This document shows positions 55,769-64,000 of a stretch of 64,000 bases of DNA, piece by piece. The notes below the pieces were generated by a model. The model was not told where the DNA came from and ran no database searches. It worked only from the letters and a program-made list of their open reading frames with translations. The position numbers and the translations under genes are program-made. Source of the DNA: Massilia norwichensis (lineage in GTDB: Bacteria > Pseudomonadota > Gammaproteobacteria > Burkholderiales > Burkholderiaceae_D); NCBI RefSeq assembly GCF_024753245.1, contig NZ_JANUGX010000034.1:1-64000 (forward strand). Reading direction: 5' to 3'. Position 1 is the stretch's first letter. The number at the start of each line of letters is the position of its first letter.

Positions 55769-58503
55769 TTCGCCGGCTTGAAGCCCAGCACCTTCATCGC
55801 CTTGGTCAGGGTCGCCGCGCTGTCCTCATAATCCTCCCACGGCGTATTCCCGATCGCCAGCCGCTCGCCCACCGTGCGCACGGTCCAGTGCGCGCCGGAG
55901 GTCAGGTCCATCAGCTCCTCCCAGCGCACCGGCACCGAGATGCCCAGGCCCGGCCGCGTGCGCGCCGACCAGGCGGCGACCGTGGTCGCGCCGCGCCCGT
56001 TGCGCAGGTAGTCGATGAAGATGCGCCCGACCCGGTTCTTGGCGCCGCTCTTGTCCGAGAAGCGGTCCGGCAGGGTCTTGGCCAGGTGGGTCACGATCGC
56101 GTGCGAGAAGTCCTTCACGGTATCCCAGTCCAGCTTGGGTTTCAGTGGCACCACCACGTGCAGGCCTTTGCCGCCGCTGGTCTTCAGGAAGGGCGTCAAG
56201 CCCAGCTCCTGCAGGAAGGCGTGCACCACCTGGGCGGCTTCCTGCACCATCGCAAACGAAATGCCCTCGCCCGGATCGAGGTCGAACACGAAGCGGTCCG
56301 GGGTCTCGTAGCGCTTCTCGACCGCGTTCTGGCTGTGGATCTCGACCACGTTCCACTGCGCGCAGGACAGGATGCCCTCGACGCTGTCGATGCGGGTCAT
56401 GCGCGGGTGGTCCGGATCGAGCTTTTGATCGAGCTGGCCGACGCCCGGCATCTTGCGTGGATCGACGACGTGCTTCTGGAAGAACAGCTCACCGCCCACG
56501 CCCTCGGGCGCGCGCACCAGCGAGACCGGGCGGCCCTTCAGGTGTTCCATCATCAGCTCGCCGACCAGCGCGTAGTACTCGACCAGTTCGAGCTTGGTGA
56601 CGCCGCTTTCCTTGTCCATCACGCGTTCGCCGTGCGTGACCTTGAACCTGGCGGGCACGCCGCTCAGGTCCGGCCCGGCCTCGGCTGCCTTGGCGGCCTT
56701 GCTTGTCTTGATCGCCTTGCTTTCCTTGGCTGCCTTGGCTGCCTTGGCGGCCTGCCCTGCCCGCCCGGCCTTGGTGGCCGGCCTGGCGTCGGCTTGTTCC
56801 TCTGCTTGCATGTCAGTCTTCTCCTGAACGTGCTTGGCCTGCTCGCGCACCACGGCGGTGGCCGGCTTGTCCTTGCGCAGGCCCTGGAACACCGGATGGC
56901 GGATCGAATTGGTCGCGGTCCATTCCGAGAAGCTGACCTCGGCCACCAGCTCGGGCTTGACCCAGTGGTTGCCGCGGCCCGGCACGGCGCGCGGCGGGAA
57001 CGGGTTCTCGTCGCTGGCGATCGCTTCCAGCGTCTCGCGCATGTGGCGCAGCGAGGCGCCGTTGAAGCCGCTGCCGCAATTGCCGGCGTAGCGCAGCACG
57101 CCCTTTTCGTCGTAGTAGCCGAGCAGGAGCGAACCGATGCCGGTGCGCGCACCATGCGGATCGGTCCAGCCGCCGATCACGAATTCCTGGCGCATCCCGC
57201 ATTTCAGCTTGATCCATTCCGGCGAGCGGCGGTTCACGTAGCGCGAATCGCGGCGCTTGCCGATCACGCCCTCCAGGCCGATCTGGCAGGCCGCCACCAC
57301 CAGCTGGCTGGGGTCGGTGCCGAATTCGGCGGAGAAGCGCACCGTGTCCGAGGGCCGCGCTTCCAGCGCTTCCTGCAGCAGCGGGCGCCGCTGGTCGAGG
57401 CGCACGTCGCGCAGGTCCCAGCCCTTCATGTAGGGCGCATCGAAGATGAAGTAGACGATCTGCGCGCGGTTCGAGCCGTCGAAGGCCAGCTGCAGCAGGT
57501 TGAAGTTCGGCTTGCCGTTCTCGTCGTGGACCACGATCTCGCCGTCGTACCAGCCGTCCGGCAGCTTCATGCGCTTGATTTCGTCGTGCAGCGGGCGCAG
57601 CTTGTCGGTCCAGTCGTTGCCGTTGCGGGTGATGAGGCGGATGTCCTTGCCCTTTTGATCGACCCGCGCCAGGATGCGGTAGCCGTCGAACTTGATCTCG
57701 TAGATCCATTCCTCGGGACGCTCGGGCGGGCCGTCGACCAGGGTCGCGAGTTCCGCGTTCATGGTTTCGGGCAGTTCGGCTTTCACGGCGCCTTCGGGCA
57801 TGGCGCCGCGCTTCGCGGTCTTTGCGGCGGGTTTGGCGACAGCGGCCTTGGCGGCGGCCTTGGAGGCGGATTTTGCAGCAGGCTTCTTTGCCTCCGCCTT
57901 CAAGGCCGCCACTTTCTCCCGCGCCGCCGCGCGATCCTGCGGCGCACCCGGCATCGGCAAGTCCTTGACGCTGTCCGGCATCTCGTCGACCACCGAGAAC
58001 TCCGATGCGGGCCGCATGTACTCGTCGTTTTCCTTGATCAGGAGCCAGGGCTCCTGCTTGTCGTCCTCGTGGCCGCGCAGGCGCACCAGCACCCAGCGCC
58101 CATACATCTTGTGGCCGTGGATCTCGAACTTGATCTCGCCCTTGGCATAGCCCTTGCGCGGGTCGCCGATCGGCTCCCAGGTGCCTTTATCCCAGACGAT
58201 CACCTCGCCCGCACCATACTGCTTGGGCGGAATCGTGCCTTCGAAATCGGAATAGGAGATCGGGTGGTCTTCGACGTGGATGGCCATGCGTTTGTCGTGG
58301 CTGTCGTAGCTGGGGCCTTTCGGCACGGCCCAGCTTTTCATGGTGCCGTCGAGTTCAAGACGGAAATCGTAGTGCAGCCTGGTGGCCCAGTGTTTCTGGA
58401 TCACGAAGGTCAGCGCGCCCGTGCTGGCTTCGCCGCCTTCCGCGGGTTCGGACGTGATCGAAAAATTCCGCTTGGCCTTGTATTCCTTGAGTGCGTCGGG
58501 CAT
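55765..58503 (-). CDS. ligD: ATP-dependent DNA ligase LigD (phosphoesterase-ligase-polymerase)
   Basis: 912 residues in order PE-LIG-POL. The 3'-phosphoesterase is at about 30-180 (HYDFRLELDG, SWAVPKGPS, PPKQYGAGEV). The ligase is at about 255-560 with Lys271 in YEIKFDGYRILAR and YVNRRSPEWIKLK. The primase/polymerase is at about 620-905 with FVFDLDPGEGISF (metal-binding Asp pair) and FLKTSGGKGLHVVV. Ala/Lys-rich linkers join the domains, echoing the Ku tail. With Ku it repairs double-strand breaks. The region just before ATG 58503 forms a hairpin that covers the ribosome site. Confidence 0.95.
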   Translation of the reverse strand: MPDALKEYKAKRNFSITSEPAEGGEASTGALTFVIQKHWATRLHYDFRLELDGTMKSWAVPKGPSYDSHDKRMAIHVEDHPISYSDFEGTIPPKQYGAGEVIVWDKGTWEPIGDPRKGYAKGEIKFEIHGHKMYGRWVLVRLRGHEDDKQEPWLLIKENDEYMRPASEFSVVDEMPDSVKDLPMPGAPQDRAAAREKVAALKAEAKKPAAKSASKAAAKAAVAKPAAKTAKRGAMPEGAVKAELPETMNAELATLVDGPPERPEEWIYEIKFDGYRILARVDQKGKDIRLITRNGNDWTDKLRPLHDEIKRMKLPDGWYDGEIVVHDENGKPNFNLLQLAFDGSNRAQIVYFIFDAPYMKGWDLRDVRLDQRRPLLQEALEARPSDTVRFSAEFGTDPSQLVVAACQIGLEGVIGKRRDSRYVNRRSPEWIKLKCGMRQEFVIGGWTDPHGARTGIGSLLLGYYDEKGVLRYAGNCGSGFNGASLRHMRETLEAIASDENPFPPRAVPGRGNHWVKPELVAEVSFSEWTATNSIRHPVFQGLRKDKPATAVVREQAKHVQEKTDMQAEEQADARPATKAGRAGQAAKAAKAAKESKAIKTSKAAKAAEAGPDLSGVPARFKVTHGERVMDKESGVTKLELVEYYALVGELMMEHLKGRPVSLVRAPEGVGGELFFQKHVVDPRKMPGVGQLDQKLDPDHPRMTRIDSVEGILSCAQWNVVEIHSQNAVEKRYETPDRFVFDLDPGEGISFAMVQEAAQVVHAFLQELGLTPFLKTSGGKGLHVVVPLKPKLDWDTVKDFSHAIVTHLAKTLPDRFSDKSGAKNRVGRIFIDYLRNGRGATTVAAWSARTRPGLGISVPVRWEELMDLTSGAHWTVRTVGERLAIGNTPWEDYEDSAATLTKAMKVLGFKPAK

Positions 58504-58551
58504 GGCATCACCTGTACATCAGCAGCAATGTTGCCAATGTACTGTGATGCC
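58504..58551 (-). promoter_or_regulatory. leader hairpin covering the ligD ribosome-binding site
   Basis: In the ligD leader GGCATCAC-A-GTACAT (58551-58537) pairs with ATGTAC-AG-GTGATGCC (58519-58504), leaving a 17-nt loop. The AGGTG Shine-Dalgarno is in the second arm, directly before the ATG. Folding would hide the site, so translation may be controlled by RNA structure; the dyad could instead bind a protein in DNA. Confidence 0.5.
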
Positions 58552-58615
58552 CCGGGCGCGACTGTACGGCAGTTAACCGTCGCGCCCTGCCCCGCCCAAC
58601 TGCTCAGTTGAGCAA

Positions 58616-60310
58616 TTATTTCCGCTCAGATGCGCTGTGGTCGCGCGCGGCACGGAATTCCGAATCCTTGGACCAGTTCGGCCAGGCGTTCGAATCGGCC
58701 AGCTCGCGGCCCACCGCATACAGGATGCCGAGGTCGCGCGCCATGCCCTCGAAGGTCCATTCGGCCTTCCACTCGTCGGACGGCTGGTGGTAGTTCTCCT
58801 TGACGTAGCGCTCGGCTTCCTTCTTGCCCGCCGCGACGCCGCCCTGCTCCCAATGCTCGCCCGAACCGAAGGAAAATGCGGGCACGCCGCGCTTGGCGAA
58901 GGGGAAGTGGTCGGAGCGGAAGAAGTGGCCGGCTTCCGGTTTCGGATCCGGCGAGAAGCTCAGCTTCGCCATCCTGGCCTTGGCCACCAGGCGGTCCAGC
59001 AGGTCGAGTTTGGCGCTGCCCGAGATCGTGAAGTCGCGCGCCTTGCCATGCGGGTCGAGCGCGTCCATATTCAGTACGCCGACGGTCCTGGCCAGCGGGT
59101 ACACCGGATTCGACGCGTAGTACTCGGAGCCCAGCAAGCCCTTCTCTTCGGCGGTCACGGCCAGGAACATCACGCTGCGCTGCGGTGCCGGCGCGGCCGC
59201 GTAGACGCGCGCCAGTTCCAGCAGCGCGGCGATGCCGGTCGCGTTGTCGACCGCGCCGTTGTAGATGCGGTCGCCCTTCGCATCCGGCAGGCCGATGCCG
59301 AGATGGTCCCAGTGGCCGCTGTAGACCACGTACTCGCCAGGGCGCTGGCTGCCCTCGCGCAGCGCGATCACGTTTTTCGAAACGATGGTCTGGGCGTCCA
59401 CCGCGTACTTGCCGGACATCGCGATGCCGGTCAGTTCGACCGGCTTGAAATTGCGCGACTGCGCCGATTTCTTCAGCTTGTCGAAGTCCAGGCCGGCGCG
59501 CTTGAACAGGTCGACGGCCAGGTCGCGCTGGATCCAGCCCTCGACCGGGGCGTGGGCCTCGAGCGGGTTCTTGCGCACCACGTCGTACATGACGTTGGTA
59601 TTCGAGTTCTTGACGGTCGCCCAGCCGTAGGAGGCCGGCGCGGTTTCGTGGACGATCAGGGTGCCGAGCGCGCCGCGGCGGGCCAGTTCCTCGAATTTGT
59701 AGGTCCAGCGGCCGTAATAGGTCATGGCCTTGCCGCCGAACTCGCCCTTGCCGGTTTCGAAGTCCGGGTCGTTGATCAGCACCACGGCCAGCTTGCCCTT
59801 CAGGTCCTGGCCCTTGAAGTCGTCCCACTTGCGCTCCGGCGCGGCGACGCCATAGCCGACAAAGACCAGCGGCGCATCCTTGAATTCGACGCTCTTCGCC
59901 CCGGTCATCGCTGCGCGCACGGCGATCTGCTCGCCCTGGGTCAGCGTGTCTTCCTTGCCACCGCCCTTCACGCTGAGCGCCACCGGCCCCTTGATCTCGA
60001 AGCGGCCCAGCGGCACGTCCTGGGTCCAGCTGCGCTTGCCGTCGACCAGGTCGCCGCCCGGCTTCAGGCCGGCCGCTTCGAACTGGTTGACGAGGTAGGC
60101 GACGGTCTTGGCTTCGCCCGGCGTGTTCGGGCCGCGGCCTTCGAACTCGTCGGAGGAGAGCACCTTGACGTCCTGCGACAGGTGGGAAGGCTCGATCTGC
60201 ACGGCTTGCGATGCCGGCACGGCAGGCTTGACGGCCGGGGCGGCCGGGGCCGCTTGCACGGAAGCGGCCAGCGCGGCCGCGGACAGGATGGCAATGGAAG
60301 TGGTCTTCAC
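58616..60310 (-). CDS. M28 family metallopeptidase with PA-type insert, exported
   Basis: 564 residues. Signal peptide about 1-20 (ILSAAALAASVQA). A PA-like insert is at about 120-250 (LVFVGYGVAAPERKWDDFKG). The zinc-peptidase core is at about 310-520: VVYSGHWDHLG (His/Asp), GAVDNATGIAALLELA (bridging Asp) and AVTAEEKGLLGS (catalytic Glu pair). It cleaves N-terminal residues or acidic peptides in the periplasm. Divergent from a second M28 gene. Confidence 0.9.
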   Translation of the reverse strand: MKTTSIAILSAAALAASVQAAPAAPAVKPAVPASQAVQIEPSHLSQDVKVLSSDEFEGRGPNTPGEAKTVAYLVNQFEAAGLKPGGDLVDGKRSWTQDVPLGRFEIKGPVALSVKGGGKEDTLTQGEQIAVRAAMTGAKSVEFKDAPLVFVGYGVAAPERKWDDFKGQDLKGKLAVVLINDPDFETGKGEFGGKAMTYYGRWTYKFEELARRGALGTLIVHETAPASYGWATVKNSNTNVMYDVVRKNPLEAHAPVEGWIQRDLAVDLFKRAGLDFDKLKKSAQSRNFKPVELTGIAMSGKYAVDAQTIVSKNVIALREGSQRPGEYVVYSGHWDHLGIGLPDAKGDRIYNGAVDNATGIAALLELARVYAAAPAPQRSVMFLAVTAEEKGLLGSEYYASNPVYPLARTVGVLNMDALDPHGKARDFTISGSAKLDLLDRLVAKARMAKLSFSPDPKPEAGHFFRSDHFPFAKRGVPAFSFGSGEHWEQGGVAAGKKEAERYVKENYHQPSDEWKAEWTFEGMARDLGILYAVGRELADSNAWPNWSKDSEFRAARDHSASERK

Positions 60311-60440
60311 GGTCTCTGGGTTATGTTTGTTGGCGGAAATGCCGAATGAGTATCCTTGGAAACATTTCTACTGTCAAATATGCATCAATCGTGTGGCTGG
60401 CATATAGTTGCGGTTTCCATCCGCACCCGTCCGAGGTCCC

Positions 60441-61712
60441 GTGAAACCGTCTGCTGCCCTCTCTTCCGCCCTCCCTTCCGTCCTCCTGCTCGCCGCCGCA
60501 TTTGCCCTGCCCGCCGCCGCGCAGACCAGCGCCCTCGGCGGCACCCCGGCCAACGCTGCACAGGCTGCCGCCCCCGCCGATCCGATCGCCCAGCTGGTCG
60601 CCCAGCTCGACCTTGGCCGCTACAAGGACACGATCCGCAACCTGGCCCGCTTCGGCGACCGCAAACAGGGCACGGAACGCAACCGCAAGGCCATCGACTG
60701 GATCGAGGCCCAGCTGAAATCCTATGGCTGCGCGACCGAACGTCTGCGCTACGACTACGTGGCGGCGCCGCGCCAGCGCGTACCGGCGACGGGCGGCGGC
60801 CGCGGCGGACCGTCCGGCCAGGGCGGCAGCACCCTGTTCGGCACCCGCGCGCCGACCGGCGTCAACGACGATCCGATGAAGCAGCCCGACGAACGTCTGC
60901 GCGCCTTGAACGCCGAGCAGCCGGACCCGAAAGGCGGCCCGCGCGAAGAGGTCTACTGCACCAAGGTCGGCAGCACTCACCCCGAAGAGATGTACATCGT
61001 CGCCGCCCACATGGACGGCCTGGGCTACGGCGAGGCCGCCAATGACGACGCCTCCGGCACCGCCCTGGTGATGGAGCTGGCGCGCATCCTGAACGCGCCG
61101 GGCGTGACGACCGGGCGCAGCATCCGCTTCGCCCTGTGGAACAACGAAGAGACCGGTCTGCAGGGCGCGGCGGCCTACGTCGAGCAGCGCAAGCACCTGC
61201 AGGGGATCGAATCGCCGAAGGGTTCGGGCCGCTATCCGGAACCGCGCTGGCTGGGCATGGTCCAGCACGACATGATGATGTTCGACCACGGCATGCCGGT
61301 AGCGCACCTGGACGCGAACGGCAGGCAGGTGGCGACGCCGGCGCCGGAACAGCGCCGCGAAGCCGACGTCAACATCGAGTTCCAGGCGAACTCGAAGCAG
61401 GCCGAGGCATCGCAAAAGCTGGCCTGGGCCTTCCGCGCCGCCAACGACAAGTACGCGTCCGACTACCCGGCCGCGGTCGGCCCGCACATGACGAATACCG
61501 ACTCGACCCCGTTCATGGATCTGGTGCCGTCGATCTCGCTGCGCGAGAACGAGCGCGGCCAGCAGATCGGCGCCGGCTGGAACCCGCACTGGCACCAGCC
61601 GACCGACCTGGTGTCGACCTTCAGCGACAAGGACTATCTGCTGGGCCTGAACGCGGCCCAGACCACGCTGGCGGCGATCGCCCGGCTCGCCGAAGCGCAG
61701 CTGAAAAACTGA
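60441..61712 (+). CDS. M28 family peptidase, exported
   Basis: 423 residues. The start GTG 60441 has GAGG 6 nt upstream and opens a signal peptide (1 to about 30, ending LPAAAQT); the earlier ATG lies in the leader. Zinc-binding segments: VAAHMDGLGYGEAANDDASGTALVMEL (by position about 190-215) and WNNEETGLQGA. MTNTDSTPF and NPHWHQPTD supply the other ligands. The two divergent M28 genes suggest a peptide-scavenging locus. A Gly-rich insert (GGGRGGPSGQGG) is at about 115-126. Confidence 0.9.
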   Translation: MKPSAALSSALPSVLLLAAAFALPAAAQTSALGGTPANAAQAAAPADPIAQLVAQLDLGRYKDTIRNLARFGDRKQGTERNRKAIDWIEAQLKSYGCATERLRYDYVAAPRQRVPATGGGRGGPSGQGGSTLFGTRAPTGVNDDPMKQPDERLRALNAEQPDPKGGPREEVYCTKVGSTHPEEMYIVAAHMDGLGYGEAANDDASGTALVMELARILNAPGVTTGRSIRFALWNNEETGLQGAAAYVEQRKHLQGIESPKGSGRYPEPRWLGMVQHDMMMFDHGMPVAHLDANGRQVATPAPEQRREADVNIEFQANSKQAEASQKLAWAFRAANDKYASDYPAAVGPHMTNTDSTPFMDLVPSISLRENERGQQIGAGWNPHWHQPTDLVSTFSDKDYLLGLNAAQTTLAAIARLAEAQLKN

Positions 61713-61830
61713 TAGCTATTTGTAAGCGGATGTAAAGGCGCGTCAACTGGCCGGCGAAGGATCGCGTTGAGGGCATGTAGCACCCGGGAATGTCCCACCA
61801 TATCAACGACAAACTGAAGGAAACATCGCC

Positions 61831-62187
61831 ATGCGTAAAATCGTCGCTACCCTGATCGCCGGTCTGTTCGCTACCTCGGTATTCGCCGCCCAGTCGACCG
61901 CCAGCTCGCCGACTACGACGACGACCCCTGCCGCCAAGGCCGATGCCAAAGCCGACAAGGATGTCGCCAAGGCCGAGGCCAAAGAAACCAAGGCGGCTGC
62001 CAAGGCCGATGCCAAGGTAGAGAAGAAGGCCGCCGAAGCCAAGTCGGACGTCGCCGTCGCCAAAGCCGACGCCGCCAAGACCAAGGCAAAAGCACACAAA
62101 AAGGCCGAGAAGGCCAAAGCGGAGGCTGCTGCCGACAAGGCCGCCGACCACGCAGACAAGAAAGCCGACACGGCAGCAGCACACTAA
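61831..62187 (+). CDS. exported Ala/Lys-rich low-complexity protein
   Basis: 118 residues. Signal peptide about 1-20 (KIVATLIAGLFATSVFA). After a Ser/Thr stretch the rest is nearly all Ala, Lys, Asp and Glu with AKADAK-type heptads, predicting a long charged helix or coiled coil. It could be a periplasmic structural or polyanion-binding protein. Similar proteins in related bacteria are annotated only as hypothetical. RBS AAGGAAA lies upstream, and a strong terminator follows. Confidence 0.75.
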   Translation: MRKIVATLIAGLFATSVFAAQSTASSPTTTTTPAAKADAKADKDVAKAEAKETKAAAKADAKVEKKAAEAKSDVAVAKADAAKTKAKAHKKAEKAKAEAAADKAADHADKKADTAAAH

Positions 62188-62216
62188 GCCGGCGCGGCTC
62201 AAGCCCCTCCATCTCC

Positions 62217-62245
62217 AAAAGACAGGCCACGGCCTGTCTTTTTTT
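62217..62245. terminator. rho-independent terminator after the Ala/Lys-rich gene
   Basis: GACAGGC (62221-62227), loop CACG, GCCTGTC (62232-62238), then seven T (62239-62245), with four A before the stem. Confidence 0.9.
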
Positions 62246-62288
62246 GTCTCCCGTTCTACAATGGTGGCCTTCCTTGTTGAGAGCCGCC

Positions 62289-63245
62289 ATGCACAAGATC
62301 GTCTTCCTCGACCGCGACAGCCTGATCGCCAATGTCCGTCCGCCCGCCTTCGAGCATGCCTGGCAGGACTATCCGGCCACCGCCCCGCACGAGGTCGTCG
62401 AGCGCCTGCGTGGCGCCAGCGTCGCGGTCACCAACAAGGTGCCGCTGCGCGCCGACGCGATCGCCCAGCTGCCGGATTTGAAACTGGTGGCGGTGGCCGC
62501 GACCGGCACCGACAACGTCGACCTGGCTGCCTGCCGCGAGCGCGGCATCGCCGTCTGCAATATCCGCGATTACTCGCTGGTCTCGGTACCGGAGCACACC
62601 TTCGCGCTGATGCTGGCGGTGCGGCGCAGCCTGAAGGCATATGCGCGCGACGTGGCCGCCGGGCGCTGGCAGCAGTCGACGCGCTTCTGCCTGCTCGACC
62701 ACCCGATCGGCGACCTGGCCGGCAGCCGTCTCGGCATCGTCGGCTACGGTGCGCTCGGACGGCGCGTGGCCGAAATCGGGCGCGCTTTCGGGATGGAGAT
62801 CGTGGTCAGCTCGCGCTCGCCGGTGAGCGCCAGGCGCGACCAGTGGCGGCCGATGCAGCTGCCGCTGTCCTCGCTGCTGATGACTTCGGACGTGGTCAGC
62901 CTGCACCTGCCGCTGACGGACGAGACCCGCCACATGATCGGCGCCGCCGAACTGGCGCGCATGAAAAAGAGCGCGATCCTGATCAACACCGCGCGCGGCG
63001 GCCTGGTCGACGAAGCGGCGCTGGCCGAGGCGCTGACCACGGGCACGATCGCCGGTGCCGGCTTCGACGTGCTGAGCAAGGAGCCGCCGGTGCCGGACAA
63101 CCCGCTGCTGCAACTGGACCTGCCGAACTTCATCCTGACCCCGCACGTGGCCTGGGCCAGCGCCGGCGCCATGCAAACCCTGGCCGACATGCTGGTCGAG
63201 AACATCGACGCCTGGGCGGCCGGCAATCCGAAGAATCTGGTATGA
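62289..63245 (+). CDS. D-2-hydroxyacid dehydrogenase (HprA/glycerate dehydrogenase-like)
   Basis: 318 residues. NAD-binding GIVGYGALGRRVAE is near 150; catalytic Arg in INTARGGLVDE, Glu in VLSKEPP and His in TPHVAWAS are all present. It reduces hydroxypyruvate or glyoxylate, or other 2-ketoacids. ATG 62289 lies after a promoter-like stretch downstream of the terminator. Its stop overlaps the globin start (ATGA), showing co-translation. Confidence 0.92.
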   Translation: MHKIVFLDRDSLIANVRPPAFEHAWQDYPATAPHEVVERLRGASVAVTNKVPLRADAIAQLPDLKLVAVAATGTDNVDLAACRERGIAVCNIRDYSLVSVPEHTFALMLAVRRSLKAYARDVAAGRWQQSTRFCLLDHPIGDLAGSRLGIVGYGALGRRVAEIGRAFGMEIVVSSRSPVSARRDQWRPMQLPLSSLLMTSDVVSLHLPLTDETRHMIGAAELARMKKSAILINTARGGLVDEAALAEALTTGTIAGAGFDVLSKEPPVPDNPLLQLDLPNFILTPHVAWASAGAMQTLADMLVENIDAWAAGNPKNLV

Positions 63246-63619
63246 GCGCTGCTGTTACACCTTCGAGCATCGTCCAGCTGGTCGACACTTTCTATGCGCG
63301 CGTACGCGAGGATGAAGTCCTTGGCCCCGTCTTCGAAGCCAAGCTGGCCAGCCACTGGCATGAGCACATGCCGCGCATGTATGCGTTCTGGACCAAGGTG
63401 CTGCTCGACAGCGGCGAGTTCCAGGGCAATGTGTTCGGCACGCACATGGCCTTGAGCGGCATCGGCAAAGAGCACTTCGTGCGCTGGCTGACCTTGTTCA
63501 GGATGACGGCGATCGAGGTGTTTGGGGTGGAGGGGGCTGGCGAGGCGATTCTGGTGGCGAACCGGATTGCGAGTAGTTTGCAGTTGGGGTTTTTTGGGGA
63601 GATTCAGGTGCAGGTTTGA
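63242..63619 (+). CDS. group III truncated hemoglobin
   Basis: 125 residues. IVQLVDTFYARVREDEVLGPVF, HMPRMYAFWTKVLLDSGEFQGN and GKEHFVRWLTLF (proximal His) follow the group 3 truncated globin pattern (positions about 9-90). It binds haem and possibly O2, NO or peroxide. Translation is coupled to the dehydrogenase gene through ATGA. The last hundred bases are unusually G/T-rich compared with the rest of the gene. Confidence 0.9.
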   Translation: MSAAVTPSSIVQLVDTFYARVREDEVLGPVFEAKLASHWHEHMPRMYAFWTKVLLDSGEFQGNVFGTHMALSGIGKEHFVRWLTLFRMTAIEVFGVEGAGEAILVANRIASSLQLGFFGEIQVQV

Positions 63620-63643
63620 CACGCGGCGACCGGCTGCGAGGAG

Positions 63644-64000
63644 TCAGGCCAATTCCGGATAGCGTTTTGCCAACTCGGCATCCTTGATCCTGCAACGCTC
63701 GAACATCGTGTCGACACAGCCCCGGATACCCGGATAGATGGACGATGCGTTCACCTGCAAACGATCGAGCGCCTGCAATAGTGCCCAGGCCTGGCCGGAC
63801 GGCAGGGTGAACTTGTAGAGTGTAACGCCATCGGTCCTGGACAATCCCCTGTTGACATCCTTCGCCGAGCCTGAAGCGTTCCGACGTTCGGCTTGCCTCG
63901 CCTGGAGATAAGCGTCGAGCGTTACAGGCGAAAACGGCTCGTTCTTGATCTGTCCGTACTCCGTGCAGCATACGAACAAGCCGCGTTGCGTGAAAAGGTT
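63644..64000 (-). CDS. FRG domain-containing protein, 5' end outside the window
   Basis: The reading frame is open to the last base, so only the C-terminal 118 residues are seen. LFTQRGLFVCCTEYG and ALLQALDRLQVNASSIYPGIRGCV resemble the end of FRG domains (the segment Q-x-G-L-F and L-x-x-L-x-x-x-x-I-x-x-x-S/T-x-x-P-G). FRG proteins have unclear function and often lie near phage or defence loci. Its stop lies 24 nt from the convergent globin gene. Confidence 0.65.
   Translation of the reverse strand, partial: NLFTQRGLFVCCTEYGQIKNEPFSPVTLDAYLQARQAERRNASGSAKDVNRGLSRTDGVTLYKFTLPSGQAWALLQALDRLQVNASSIYPGIRGCVDTMFERCRIKDAELAKRYPELA

Overview
The window is GC-rich, densely coded DNA from a betaproteobacterium. 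Gene content and protein style (aerobic 2-aminobenzoyl-CoA pathway, urease operon with HupE/UreJ, Ku/LigD repair, many c-di-GMP proteins, TonB receptors) fit an Oxalobacteraceae such as Massilia, Duganella or Janthinobacterium. This placement is inference; no rRNA or tRNA gene is present to confirm it.

Layout. 21-7724 (minus) is a tight seven-gene catabolic operon: 2-aminobenzoate-CoA ligase, fused monooxygenase/reductase, SDR, MarR regulator, enoyl-CoA hydratase, acyl-CoA dehydrogenase and RidA. Its promoter overlaps a perfect 14-bp palindrome. 8024-10823 is an AT-rich two-gene island encoding a Gabija-type anti-phage system (GajA/GajB). 10930-14492 is a TonB-dependent receptor broken twice, by a 1-nt frameshift and by a complete IS2-group element whose 5-bp target duplication can be read exactly. 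14688-21025 holds psd, a LysR/azoreductase/pirin cluster, a membrane acyltransferase and an aspartoacylase-like hydrolase. 21051-25760 (minus) is a five-gene operon that looks like a polyprenyl-phosphate-sugar route to modified lipid A, possibly galacturonic acid. 25959-33387 holds a periplasmic binding protein, an SMR exporter, an old yellow enzyme, an M1 aminopeptidase, an EEP-family hydrolase and a hotdog thioesterase.

33394-38310 is the most interesting part. A photoactive yellow protein (PYP) gene overlaps a PAS-PAS-GGDEF cyclase gene, which overlaps a PAS-GGDEF-EAL gene. Divergent from them is a compact AMP-forming ligase fused to an acyl-carrier-like domain. The two transcription units start from mirror-image elements (TTGACA-N17-CACCAT on each strand). 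I read this as a blue-light sensor wired to c-di-GMP turnover, with the ligase a candidate for activating the p-coumarate chromophore.

38312-41599 has an aldo/keto reductase, a beta-helix lipoprotein, an ArsC-like protein and a PlsC-type acyltransferase. 41573-47232 (minus) is a complete urease operon, ureDABCEFG plus hupE/ureJ. 47338-52400 has a DUF1302 outer-membrane protein, a SulP transporter and a diguanylate cyclase. 52560-58503 is a DNA end-joining neighbourhood (stress-type SDR, Ku with a long charged tail, three-domain LigD whose start lies beside a hairpin). 58616-64000 has two M28 peptidases, an Ala/Lys-rich exported protein, a hydroxyacid dehydrogenase with a truncated globin, and a FRG-domain protein cut by the window edge. 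No intergenic stretch exceeds 300 bases; no CRISPR array or tRNA was seen.
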